From Sanguinoderma infundibulare (lineage: Eukaryota; Basidiomycota; Agaricomycetes; Polyporales; Polyporaceae): 64,000 nucleotides of DNA. The notes under the pieces were generated by a model. The model saw only the letters and a list, made by a program, of their open reading frames with translations, was not told where the DNA came from and did no database searches. Shown here piece after piece: positions 12,234-25,906 of this stretch. A program made the translations under genes and the position numbers. The stretch covers positions 1,364,001-1,428,000 of the forward strand of contig JAVLRN010000001.1 in the NCBI GenBank assembly GCA_032821775.1, in the 5' to 3' direction. The first letter of the stretch is position 1; the number at the start of each line of letters is the position of its first letter.

Positions 12234-13513
12234 TTACACCTTCTTCTGCTTCTTCGGGCGCGGCTTCTCCAAGTCAATCTCCTCCTCGTCTTCGTCATCC
12301 TCTTCCTCTTCCTCATCGCTGTCCTCGTCATCCGCGCCCGTGTGTCCGAGGAAGTATTCAATAGCCTCCGGGAACACGTCGTTTGCAATCGTCACCCCAA
12401 CCTGGATGCGTCCTCGCTTATCAGCCGTCTGCTCCACACACATGCATTTTTAAATATAACTCACGTCGAATGGGTCTTCTGCAACCTCGAAGAAGTTGAA
12501 GAAGCTTCCGCCCTCAACAGGCCCGTCGTCGTCCACGTCCGCCACCCGCGGGTGCAGCTTCGTCAGGTTCTTCGCGTCCTCCTTCCAGTCGATCTTCGTC
12601 GCCTGCGACGCCCAGCCAGAACATACATGTCAGCGTCCGTTCCGACAGATCACCCGCTGAGCGCGCCGACGGCAACGCGCCCAACCGGTGATAAAAACAA
12701 ACTTTCTAAACTTACCTGGGGCTGGACGTCGCGCTCCCAGGAGAACTCGAGCATCGTCTCCGTGATCCCATCATCGTCGGGCTTGTCCTCGGACTGCACT
12801 GGCGGCGGCACGTATTTGTATTCCTTCTTCAGCACCGTGTTCGAGAAGAACGGGTTCTCCTTGAAGTACTGCGCCATCCCAACAACCAGTCAGCATCCTC
12901 CATCCCAACATCCACAACGCCACACGAGCACCCCAAGCGTCACCGGGATCGTGGTGAGGTCGAGGAATAGATGGAAGGAGGGGGGGCAAGGAAGGTGCGT
13001 GTTCCGGCCCCCTAAACCAAACAGCCAAACAGACGACACTCACGAACTCGAGCGTGAAGCACCGCGACTCGACCGGGTCCCGGATGAGCCAGACGTCCTC
13101 GAGGTAGCTCAGCGCCGCCTGGTCCGCGTTGTGCTGCGCGTGCATCGCGATCATGCCGTGGTTCAGCAGCGCGACCGCCCAGAACTTGTTGATCGCCTTC
13201 ACCACCCCGCGCCGCTTCTCGTACACCGGCACCATCTTCACCTGCGCGCGGCGCTCTGCAAACGAATCCCCGACGCGTCAGCACTCAACGGTTTACGCGT
13301 CGGATGCCGCACTCCGCTACGGTAACCGTGGCGGAGTGGCGGTAGTTGGGTTATGAGCAAGTCGAACATACCAAGCGCGAGCTCGATCCGGGCGACGTCC
13401 TTCTGGACCGCCTGGAGCTTGATGGCATCTTCGTCGGAGAGCTCGACGTCGCCGAGGGGGTTCTTCTCGGTATCTGCGCCGGGGGACGCGCGTTTTACGC
13501 CTTTGCTGCTCAT
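12234..13513 (-). CDS. NAP-family histone chaperone, SET/TAF-I (Vps75-like)
   Basis: A nuclear histone chaperone of the nucleosome assembly protein fold; relatives bind H3-H4, and Vps75 works with the Rtt109 acetyltransferase. Five exons (13513-13372, 13255-13044, 12868-12716, 12602-12465, 12428-12234) give 279 residues. The long dimerisation helix is seen as DAIKLQAVQKDVARIELAL. The earmuff domain follows: FWAVALLNHGMIAMHAQHN, then YLEDVWLIRDPVESRCFTLE and KEYKYVPPPVQSEDK. The C-terminus contains a run of Asp/Glu (EDSDEEEEEDDEDEEEIDLE) and then a basic tail PRPKKQKKV. An upstream in-frame ATG exists, but MSSKGVKRASPG is the better start. Length and layout favour the shorter SET/Vps75 branch over NAP1. 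Confidence 0.88.
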
Positions 13514-13822
13514 GGCCGTCGGTGTAGGGGGTGTGATGGGTAAATTTCCGGCTTCGCGCGCGCGTCCCCTCCGCACGGGACCTTTCGTCGGACTTGTCAC
13601 GCTCGACTTTCAGACTCCGCTGTGGCGTGCGCCACCGCCTCTCCACGCTCACCTCCGGTCCGGCCTGTTCCCCCCTGTCGTTCGCCACCGTACGGGGAAA
13701 TTTATTCATGGCACAAATCGTCCCTAGGCATTATCACATATACATAGGATACTGGCTGGTATACCGAAGTCCCACAGGCGCAGTCCGAACTCGGTTCAAC
13801 AACGCCTGAATGCAGCCAACAT

Positions 13823-16663
13823 TCAGTCAAGGTGGTCCTTGACCGGAATAGTCCCCATTTCGATCTCGTCGAGCTTCTTGCTGCGCGCACGGTGGTGGTC
13901 GATCTTGGCTTGCTCAAGCACCCCCGCCTTGAACTGCTCCAGCGCCGGTAGGCCAAGACCTTTCCCGTGGTGTGCCGAACGGAACCCGGGGCCGTCGTAG
14001 TAGATAATGTCAGTCAGCGGCTGGAGGCGCGGCCAGCTGACGTAGTCGATGCCGTGGATGACGATGAACACACTCGTCACGAAAGCGAGCAAAATCCAGA
14101 GCAGGAAGTAGTAGAAGAGCGAGTAGTCTGCCATACGCATGGGGACGGTGCTGTCAGCTCCTGGTAAGAACGGAGATGATAATGGGGCCGTAGGCGTACC
14201 GGATGTGCGAGGCAGTGTCAGACCAGCACAAATCATGAATAGAGAAAAGAAGAGCATGTACGGCGGCTGGGAGGCGTTGTGAAAGAAGACATGAGCAAGA
14301 CACTCTCTTGGGGCGATAGAAGGCTCACCGCGCGGATGATGAGAGGCCTGCGATCGACTACCAGCGTGGACGGGTTCCATCCCCGGCGTGGCCACCACGC
14401 ACCAGTCATCAAGTCAAATGCATCCTAAGGAAGGGTCTGAGTTCAGCCGGCCGATGTTCCAATTAATAATGTACTTGCCTGCCGAGCGCCGTCGAAGAAG
14501 TTATTTTTGAGGTATCGCATAACAGAGTTCCAACCGTCCTCGAGCAGGCCTTGCCGAGTTCGCTTGCCCGTGCGCGTGAAGTCTGTTTTCAGCGCACCTG
14601 TTCCCGAGTACGCAATCGAAATAAAGTTCGCGTGATCCGTCCACACTGCCGTGTTGAACGGAGAACACGAAGCCGACGCGTGGAACACATAACAGGTAAC
14701 GAAACGTCAATCAATAGGAGGTTCGCAAGTAACAGGCACAAAGCAGGAGACGCACTTTCACGGAAGTCGCGCGTCAGATCGTCGTAGTTGTCCACCGAGT
14801 CGTTTTCCTGGATCACCCGGAGCTCCTTGAGCTGTCGGTTCAACATCCATTTCCCGATGGCGGACTGTGCGACGTTGGTGCGATCGAGGTTGTCCATGCA
14901 GTTCGTCCTGATAACGCCGGTCTGCAGGCTGACGGGCTCCGGCTTGTTGGAATTAAGATGGAAGTACCTGTCAACACTGCCTTAGCCTCTATGCATCTGT
15001 TTCACCATGGGAAAACTTACCCGTTTTGGTTCAGTTCTTCCTCCAACTTTCCAAGGAGGACGCTGATACGGTCCCACCGCATGTTGCTGCACTCGCTGTG
15101 GAAGTCGAAGTACTCGTACCTGGTCTTCGGCACATTTGACTATTGAAGACGTTAGGTCAACTCCTTGCATACGGGTTGCTTCCACTGCATACCTCGGCAA
15201 TGTGCTTCTCAAATGCATCCTTCACTGGCTTCTCGTGACCCTTGTGGTTCACCAAATTGACAAGGACCTGGCCGCCGTACAGGTTGAGGTTGTCCTGGAG
15301 GTGCGCGCGCAAAGCGCTGACCTATAAGCCACATCATCAGCATCACCGCGCTGAACGACAACCAACTGCCAGCGGCACTGACCGTATCTTGACGCTCCAT
15401 AATCTGCACGTCAGGCTTGTACCTCAGAGTGTTCACCTCCGCCCAGTACACAGGGATACTGCCGCGAATCTGAACGAAGCTGAGCTGCGTGCCCGATTCA
15501 TCCCCTCCGACGAGGAGGATCTGCTCCGTCTCGTTGAAGTTAGCGACGTGTCCCTCGTTGTCCACGCCACGCCGGAAATACCGCGTGCCAGCGCGGTAAC
15601 GAGACCGCCGACTGATGAGACCGAGACGAATCTGCCAGATGCTGATCTGCACCGGACGGATATCGAACGCTGTAGAACACAGACCGGTGAGCTTGAAAAG
15701 GTGCAAGAAGCGGCTATTTGGGAACGTACTGCCATAAATTACGGGAAGGATATATGCACTGAGCTGAAGACGGTGTCAGCACTACATTTTGGGCGCCGGA
15801 ATAGGATAGCACAATCACATTCTGGTCCGGGTTCGTAGACGTGATGTCGATGAATCTAGTGTGCAAGAACCTGAACCGCAATCTGTCAGAACAAGCAAGT
15901 CGTCCAGGAAGTTTAAAGTACACGTACTTGTTCCAGAAGAACCTGTCGTCGGCCTGACAAACACTACGTCAGCGTCACCAGAAGGTATGTCCATATGAAC
16001 GACGCGATACTCACAATCTCCCAGAGAGCCTTTCCCCCGTCTTGCTGCAAGTTGGTCCACTGCGCCTGCAGCCTCCTGGTCATGTCCCATCCATAGCTGA
16101 AGAAGAACGTGCCGCCTTGCAAGTGCGACTGGACAAGGGCGAGGAGGTGCGACTCCACGACGTTGGGTGGGCTCTGGACAGAGACGTCGGGGTTGAGGGG
16201 AAGGATGTCGTACTCCGTGGCGCGATAGATGTTCTGCCGCATTATGTGGCCACGCAGCTCGCGGCCAGTAATTACAATAATGTATTCCGCTGCGACACAC
16301 GTTGGTTGTGGGTAGAAGGGAGCGAAAGGAGAGACGCACACATTGCGAGTGATATCATCCCATATATGCCGTATATTGTCTTCACGGAGCGTTCAGCATT
16401 CGCGGGCAAAGGAGTGTTCGGCGCTGACGGGGAATAGTTCGCTACGAGTTCGATATATGCGCAAGGGGGTACTCACCATTGAGCACGATATCCCCAGAAT
16501 TGCGGTATATTGTCAGGGACCGTGCCCCCACCGGCTCGACAGGGACGAAGGTATACGTCTCATTGCCGTCTATAAACCTGTGATATGGTCAGCCAGTGCA
16601 TCTAGTCAACATGATTCCAGCACAAGTCGCGCACAAGTTGAGCCTCTGATGTACGGGCTTCAT
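13823..16663 (-). CDS. SAC1: Phosphoinositide phosphatase SAC1, ER/Golgi membrane
   Basis: Dephosphorylates PI4P (and PI3P) on ER/Golgi membranes. Fifteen exons joined by hand give 692 residues. The start at 16663 ([10 protein letters not shown]) splices to [23 protein letters not shown]-domain landmarks: [44 protein letters not shown] and the catalytic CX5R loop [13 protein letters not shown]. Then [20 protein letters not shown]. The C-terminus has two hydrophobic segments ([15 protein letters not shown] and [20 protein letters not shown]) like the yeast membrane anchor. The exon ending near 14479 uses a GC donor (GCAAGT). A possible 39-nt intron at 14161-14199 is in frame and could be retained. 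The 5' end is 213 bp from the divergent U2A' gene. Confidence 0.94.
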
Positions 16664-16876
16664 GGTGGAGGTGAGCGGCAGGGAGCCAGGAGGAAGGGGG
16701 AAGGAATGGGGATGATGCAGGAGCAGGACGGACCGCCAACGCGCAGGCACACCCAGTGCGGACCTCGAGTCCGGAGGCGCGTCGTGGGTGTGATTGTGAT
16801 TGCGCGCCACACGTGCGCGAGGCCGCTTTCGACTCGTCCAACGCCTCGTCGCGCCCGTTCGTCGACGCCCTCCGCC
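16664..16876. promoter_or_regulatory. Bidirectional promoter, SAC1 / U2A'
   Basis: Only 213 bp separate the two divergent start codons, so the promoters must overlap or share elements. No TATA box seen. Confidence 0.6.
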
Positions 16877-17800
16877 ATGAAGCTCACCCCAGAGCTCATC
16901 CAGTCCGTTCCCTCCACCCTCAACCCGGTAAAAGAGCGGCAGCTCGACCTCAGAGGTACGTTGAGCTCCCCACGCCCCGAATGGCTCACTGGAAGTTTGG
17001 CTCACAGGATACACCATCCCTGCCATTGAAAATCTTGGTATAACCAAGGTGCGCGTCCCCGCCTCTCCGCGTCTCGTCCCAGAGGATCGATATTCACGCG
17101 CGCGTGTTGTCGTGCACGCAGGACCAACATGATTGTATAGATTTCACGGACAATTCGGTCATCGTCTTGGGGAACATCCCCCTCCTCCGCCGCCTGCGCA
17201 CCCTCCTGCTCGCCAACAACCGAATATCGTCCATCTCCCCGTCGCTGCACTTGTCTGTACCCAACCTCACCACGCTTGTGCTCACAAACAACAACATCGC
17301 CGAGCTGGGCGACCTTGAGCCTCTGAAGGACGTCAAATCTCTGCAATACCTGTCCTTGCAAGGGAACCCCGTGCGGGAAAAGAAGTGGTATCGGGAGTGG
17401 CTTGCATGGCGTATTCCTAGTCTGAGAGTGCTTGATTTCCAGAGGATTCGCGACAAGGTGCGTTCTGCCGTTTTCGCAACCCCGTGCATCGTCCTCACAC
17501 GACATGTGGATGTAGGAGAGGCAAGCTGCAAAAGCTCTGTTCTTGACCGCGGACAATCTCCCAACACAGCTGGCGACCACGATCTCGCAGACCGTGTCAA
17601 CACATTCGTCAAACCCGCCAGTGGCGACGGACGAGCCCAAGCCCGCGGTGCAGGGCAAAGCCGGGAGACTCATGTCGAAAGAAGAGGCGGACAAGGTCCG
17701 GGCGGCGATATCGCGCGCGACGTCCGTGGAGGAGATTAGGCGACTGGAGCGGATGCTCAAGGAGGGATTCCTGCCAGGGATGGACGCGGTTGGGGCATGA
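16877..17800 (+). CDS. LEA1: U2 snRNP protein A' (Lea1/SNRPA1)
   Basis: A leucine-rich-repeat protein that binds U2 snRNA stem-loop IV with U2B'' and works in branch-site recognition in the spliceosome. Four exons (16877-16955, 17008-17048, 17122-17457, 17516-17800) give 246 residues. It starts MKLTPELIQSVPSTLNPVKE, the characteristic U2A' opening, followed by LDLRGYTIPAIENLGITKDQ. LRR units are seen as RRLRTLLLANNRISSI, PNLTTLVLTNNNIAELGDLE and SLQYLSLQGNPVREKKWYRE. The LRR cap reads IPSLRVLDFQRIRDKERQ. The C-terminal third is charged and ends in a helical segment (SVEEIRRLERMLKEGFLPG). Normal family length. It shares a short divergent promoter with SAC1. Confidence 0.95.
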
Positions 17801-18009
17801 ACTTGTATGATCATTCAAGGGTTGTTGTATCATTTTGTCGATGCTTTGTTGTTGTCCTTATCTGTGCGTGCAACACACGACATTCCATCGGTGTGTAACC
17901 ATCCATATTCCTATTCCATTGCCAAGGCGAACAACAAGACTTGATAGCTGCAAAACGTGTGTGTACGCAAGATAAACGGTACAACTGATAGATGTTAGAT
18001 GAAATTTTG

Positions 18010-18827
18010 TCAAAAGATGCTTTTGATGCCTGCACCGACGTTGCCAATGTACAAGCCATGGAATGCCAACGCAATGAAGGCAGACAAGTTTGCGAGAGAG
18101 CTCAAGCCATGAAGCTGAGCAAAGGTCTTGTTCAGGTTCTTCATGTCCTCGGAAACCTGTGGAGCGATAAGTGAGCTGGCGGTACTGCACCTCATAAAAG
18201 GACACGTACTCCAGGCTCGTTGTAGGCCTTGCCCTCCTCCTTCTCCAGCCTGTGGCGCTTGAACATAGTCCTATGCTTTAGGTCAGCATACCCACTTCTT
18301 CACAACGTGTTCGGAGGCTTGTAGTCACGAGCACTCACTTGCTGGTCAGAGGGCCGATGACGGAATGGTTCACCACCTGACATAACGTAACCGTCGCGAG
18401 CGTGTACGCCTGAGAGACGTCCGCAATTGTCGGCTGGTGATAGTGAGTGAGGACGACGGGGTGACTCCACGTCCATAGAGCGAGGAGTCCAGAGGACAGC
18501 GCGATACTGATCGCGAAGTAAATAGGGAACGTGCGGTGCTGGAGGGCACCGAATTGCTGCCTAGGAAGAGCCCTGAAGGCAATAATGCCTATAACGATGG
18601 CGGGCATAAGTCGTTAGGGCGGAGGTTAGGCAACCGCATAGGGGTGCACACCTCCAATGAAGGTCACCCAGAGGGCTACGCTCGGGGCTTTAGTGCTTTG
18701 TTGGTGACACAGATTGGAAACGGTACATACTCATTCCGAACAGCCATGCAAACCCAACCTGATACACCCCCTGTGCGCTGAAGAGGGCCCCAAGCGAGGA
18801 CAAGGAAAGCGTAGAAGCCTCGGCCAT
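18010..18827 (-). CDS. TMEM205-like (DUF4149) membrane protein
   Basis: A small multi-pass membrane protein related to TMEM205; the biochemical role is not established. Five exons (18827-18731, 18675-18652, 18588-18339, 18270-18210, 18156-18010) give 192 residues; the second exon is only 24 nt (LWVTFIGG). Hydrophobic segments are at residues about 12-30, 35-50, 60-80 and 100-120, with a last one near the C-terminus (LSAFIALAFHGLYIG). Family-like landmarks are WVTFIGGIIAFRALPRQQFG, QVVNHSVIGPLTSK, MFKRHRLEKEEG and a final MKNLNKTFAQLHGLSSL block. The tail GIKSIF closes the protein. Confidence 0.8.
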
Positions 18828-20017
18828 AGCGGATTGGTGTGAAGCAGTGCAGATGTGAAGTGATGGGGCAATATCCAAAGTACCACCCCGTAGCGGGGTT
18901 TAAGAAAGGTTCACAGACGGGAAAGACACGCAATCAGGATGTGGCCCTGGGAACAGCTGCAGGCCCAGTGCAGGCCAGTGACTGCGATTCGAGCGCGACG
19001 CGCTCTCGTCCTGCCAAATCACGCTCACGTGTACGGGGCGCCGTCGTCCCACTGCCCGACTCCTGCCTCTGACGTTCATCTTCACATATGTGTACTCGAA
19101 ACCCGAATCCGCGACTGACTGACAGGGACGTGAACATATAATATACCTACCACAAACCGCCAACGCAGGTAGGCAGCCTGAAGTAGACCCAGAGGCGAAC
19201 TTCGGGTTCTCCGAGTCAACTCCGAGTCTCGTGCAGAAACGTGCAGTACTTGCAGCAGTCGTTGTCCGCTGCGTTTTAAGTCTAGAATCTCCCAGCCGTC
19301 CTTTGTGTTTACCGCTTGATTTCAGGTCACTCACTATGGTCAAAGTTGTCGATCGGTAACCGCAGACTGTCGGACGCCTTGTTGACAATTGCAAGTACAC
19401 CCAAACGTTTATTATTCTGAGAAGAGGTCGAATTGCTCACAGGAGCTTGTTGGGGGACATCCAAGGTCTGCTTACACGTCTCCAACTCGATGATGGAATG
19501 CTCACTGAAGTTCTGTTGTCCAGAATAGCGTGCTGTTTCGTAGCTACTTAACAGGGGTCCTACTACTGTCTATGCGTCTGCATGAAGGGAGGCTTCAGAA
19601 GAACGCCGTCACTTCGGCATGTCGGACAGAAGAGAGGCAAACATAGCACGGCAGCCTCGACACCACCAGGTTTGAACAAGTTGAAGTGGGCCTCTCGTGG
19701 TCCCAGAGTCACAGGGAGAGTCCTCAAGGCCTCAGCTTCGGCTCCTCGGATTTTAGGGAGGCGAACATGACATGCGACCCCCAACTACCTCATCAGGTAT
19801 AATTTGCCATCCGTCACACGGTCATCCTCTGTGAAGGGGCTCCACAGACCCGCCTCTCAAGGTCGCCCTCCAAATCGGAGCTGGAGGGTGGGTGGTTATC
19901 CACCACGGTGAAGGGTATAAAGAACCACCCGGGCGGTCCTCTCTCCTCATTCTGAACCTCCATCTCCTACCAGCGCGAACACTCTAGTACTCTACCACCA
20001 GCGGTCCTCACCAGCCA
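18828..20017. other. Intergenic between TMEM205-like gene and small TATA-driven gene
   Basis: A 166-codon minus-strand open frame (18900-19400) has no recognisable content, and its ends do not look like a gene. The right end carries the TATA box and pyrimidine-rich leader of the next gene. Confidence 0.45.
19916..19921 (+). promoter_or_regulatory. TATA box upstream of the small gene
   Basis: TATAAA 97 bp before the ATG at 20018, followed by a CT-rich stretch (about 19937-19970). This is the clearest plus-strand core promoter in the window and argues that the following reading frame is, or recently was, transcribed. Confidence 0.55.
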
Positions 20018-20528
20018 ATGTCTTCCTTTGTCTTCTCTCGATCGCCTGCAGCCGGAAAACATCAAAACCCAGGTCTCCTTTCTCTCCAGCCTCATCAGCG
20101 TTCCCTTCTCATGCCCCGGTTCTTGTTCCACCCCACCCGGCCTCCCGACTCGACGTATTCCGGTCGGGGACGGCGTGTCGGACACTAGTTGTCCGCACGC
20201 CGCGTCCCTGGCCCCCGCGTTCGACCTCGCTTTCCCCTTCCATACCCTCGACCTGCTGCCGAAGCCGCCCCAAGGTCTGGTCAACCCCTCGACCAATATG
20301 GACGACGCCTACTGTCGCTGCGCCCTCTCATCCTCTCACCTCCCTCCTCGATCACCAAGCGTTAGGCTTCGCTGTGTACCACACGGTGGCGATCGTCGAG
20401 GAACACTTGGTGAGTTGCCTACTCGACTGCCATCCTCCCTCCACATTGGTTAATCCGTGATCCCCTCCCTTGCGCTGCAGAAGGACGAGTTAGCGCATAC
20501 GACTGCCGCTCCCGCCTTCGGCGGTTGA
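20018..20528 (+). pseudogene. Small unrecognised gene with an apparent frame break
   Basis: No family assigned. From the ATG at 20018, a 101-nt first exon (MSSFVFSRSPAAGKHQNPG ... SLLMPR) splices over a 70-nt intron (20119-20188) into CPHAASLAPAFDLAFPFHTL and NPSTNMDDAYCRCALS. Protein-like sequence then continues in another frame (HQALGFAVYHTVAIVEEHL, from 20353), and a clean GTGAGT...CAG intron leads to KDELAHTTAAPAFGG and a stop at 20528. No splice pair explains the change of frame between about 20315 and 20350, so a one-base insertion (or two-base deletion), real or a sequencing error, is likely. If the frame is intact instead, the protein ends in a basic stretch at 20453. The promoter looks strong. 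Type is given as pseudogene only because of the break. Confidence 0.45.
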
Positions 20529-21235
20529 CGCGGAGTCGTGTCCACACCACCCTCGAGCATGGATACCTTTCTGTCTACATACTGCTGCATACGACGCCGC
20601 GACATTGTCCGCAGAGAGGTGCACTCGGTAAGTAGCTCTCGCATCTCTTCCCAACTTTGCATCTCACGCCCATACCGGATCAACAGAAGACCACCGGACA
20701 AGCACGACAGGCGTTCGCCAGACCCCGCGGGACTGGCGCAGGATTCGTCCACGGTTGCGCGCGCGTTTCTCCCACCCCCTGCCTTCGGCCGGGGTTTCGG
20801 GGTGGAACCAGAGGGATGCGCCAGGGGCCCGGGCGGGCTTTGACGGAGGTTTTGGCGCGGTCGGTTATGGAGGGCTTGTGAGGTCGATGTTAGTCGGGAG
20901 AAAAGAGAAAAACCCCAGGCGCCGCATGTGCACGATCACCGAGTTCGTCGTGTAGATGCAGTCCGGCACAAAAACACGCAATAATATAAAATCGTCAACT
21001 CGGAATACAAACTTTGGAAGTGTGTGATTGAGACTTGCGCTTCTGAGTGAGCAACGCCGTAAAGAACGATCATGAATGCGACAGACGGGTGGCGACATGA
21101 GCTACATTTGAAAGTGCGCGATAACGGACGATGGCTAATACACACGACATAATACATGCTTGACTCGCGAGCGTTTCGTGAGGTGCGATGATGATGGACA
21201 ACGAGGAGAGCGTGAAGGAGAGCGGGATGGTGAAT
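20529..21235. other. Intergenic, with a weak spliced open frame
   Basis: Downstream of the small gene and downstream of CSN6 (convergent). A plus-strand frame starting MDTFLSTYCCIRRRDIVRR near 20560, with a GTAAGT donor at about 20629 and a CAG acceptor at about 20687, could be an exon pair, but the continuation resembles nothing known. No gene claimed. Confidence 0.35.
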
Positions 21236-22604
21236 CTAGTGGAAGCGGTCGAAGTCTGAGGGCCGTCCCATCATGCCTCGCCGCCTGGGGCCGCCTCCGC
21301 GCTCCTCTCGGGTGGCCGTCAGGACGACGTGTCTGTCAACAAGCTGTAGAGCGCTTAGTAACGGTCAGGATCTACATGCATGTACGAATGGGTACCTCGT
21401 TTAGGACGTTAGAGGCTTTCGTAAGGGTGGCAAGGTAGGCGGTGAGCTGCACGTCCTCGTACTCGGTGTCGAACTCTTCGCGGAAGCCTTTGTTCTCGCT
21501 GGCGGGCAGCGATGCGATGAGGGCGGAGAGAGCGCGCAGAGTTGCATGGTCTTTCTTTCCAGAGCCTACCGAACTCGTCCGTTAGACTCAAGAAGGAATC
21601 TGGGCAGAAGAACGGGAATGACTTACCTGCAATGACATCTGTAACGTATCGCGTGAGGAGCATAATACGGTCGTGGAGCATCTTGACTGCTGCACGCTGC
21701 GTTGCCAAGTGGGACTCTACTGTAAATGGGTGACCATTCCATGCGGGGCATAGATCCATAGATGGTTGGACACTCACAGCTGGTGCCGCCCTCTCCACCC
21801 TTTGCTGTCCAATCGACTGCAATGCGTTCGGCCTCACCGGTTTCGACCGAGTAGGCGGCCTCGATGAAGACGGAGCGCGACTTGCGATCGCGGATTTCAA
21901 TCGTCGGCTCGAAGGCCTTGAGCGGCAGCGACTGTCCTGAAGAGTCTGAAGCAGCGGCGAATATCGTCGAGGGCTGCATGATTAGGAGGAGTGGCGTTGA
22001 GCTGTATGCGGTGAACTAGTGGACAGTGAGTGTCATTCACGCCATTTGATAGATCTGGAGACTGACCTGTTCATGGAGGGCGATGTGTCGTGATGTAGGA
22101 CGCTCCGCCACGGTGTACCATCCAATGAACTCAAGCGAGGGGAATACTTGCTTGTCTATGGCATGCATGCATTATTGACCTCGCAGTCTCGCGCATCAAA
22201 CTGGGAAGGCACGCACATTGCTCTTTCCTAGTGACCAGGAAGCCTTGGTCGACGGTCACGCCGTCGGCTTCGACTGCGAGCTCGAAGCTGTTCACAATCT
22301 CGACATCTCGGCCAGTTTGCGTTCCAAGAAGCGCTCCGAGCACTAGAAGGAGATGTAAATGATGACATATATCAGAGAAACGTGCTGATGCGAACCGAAA
22401 GGGACCTGTGTCTTTGTCTGGAGCCTTAGCCGGGTAAGGTGCTCCGAGATATTGAGGATCGGCAAGGGGTGCCTGGAGGATTACGCGTCAGTGGCTGCGG
22501 GAGGACGAGACAACAGGCGGGAGGACGCACAGGGCAAGGGAGAGACCCGATGCGGTGGAGGAGGGCAGGACAACGGGTAACTCATCGGTGTCCATCGCGG
22601 CCAT
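21236..22604 (-). CDS. CSN6: COP9 signalosome subunit 6 (MPN-, JAMM-negative)
   Basis: Structural MPN-domain partner of CSN5 in the COP9 signalosome, which removes Nedd8 from cullins. Eight exons (22604-22531, 22472-22396, 22342-22217, 22155-22067, 22015-21778, 21719-21627, 21565-21396, 21343-21236) give 324 residues. Diagnostic stretches: SLALHPLPILNISEHLTRLR, VLGALLGTQTGRDVEIVNSF, QVFPSLEFIGWYTV (where CSN5 would carry the JAMM zinc site), TAYSSTPLLLIMQPS and, in the C-terminal helical region, ATQRAAVKMLHDRIMLLTRY and KKDHATLRALSALIASLPAS. The start at 22604 (MAAMDTDELPVVLP) is the only ATG that splices in frame to the MPN core. Divergent from MCM5. Confidence 0.93.
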
Positions 22605-22837
22605 GGTCGTCGGGGTCGAGGGCGAGCTGCAGTCCACTGTGTGGGGGTCCTTGTGTACCAGGCGCCGGGGTATGCGGGTACAGAGATGACGACACGTGCG
22701 GCGGCAAGAGCCGACGACGCGAACGAGCCTGCCCTCAACGCCCATTTGTGGCTCGCGGTCGCGTCGCGTGTCCGGTCTTGTCCCCGCTGCACATCGTCTG
22801 CACACCGTCTGCACACGCGTCCTGTCCTCTCCCAACG
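22605..22837. promoter_or_regulatory. Bidirectional promoter, CSN6 / MCM5
   Basis: 233 bp between divergent start codons. I did not find a convincing ACGCG (MluI cell-cycle box) arrangement that I would call; the region has several CG-rich words such as acacgcgt at 22813-22820. Confidence 0.5.
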
Positions 22838-25655
<2,818 letters not shown>

Positions 25656-25906
25656 GATCTTCTGGAGTGTTTGTGGGGGTCGTCGGTCTTGTTTTCGGTC
25701 TGCTATCTCGCCATGCTGTAGAATGTCATGTAGCTGTATTATCATCATGCGTAATGTACCACTATACCGTACCATTGTCCCGGCGTGATGCCACGTCACC
25801 GCGATAGGTCGTGGACACCATACGATATCCTCTATATGGAATGCGTGGTAGTGAAGGGCTCGGGGAGAATTCCAAGCTTCATAACATACGAAGCAAGGTC
25901 GCCGGC

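Noticed and set aside
18900..19400. 166-codon minus-strand frame
   Set aside because: No recognisable content, and both ends fall in non-coding sequence.
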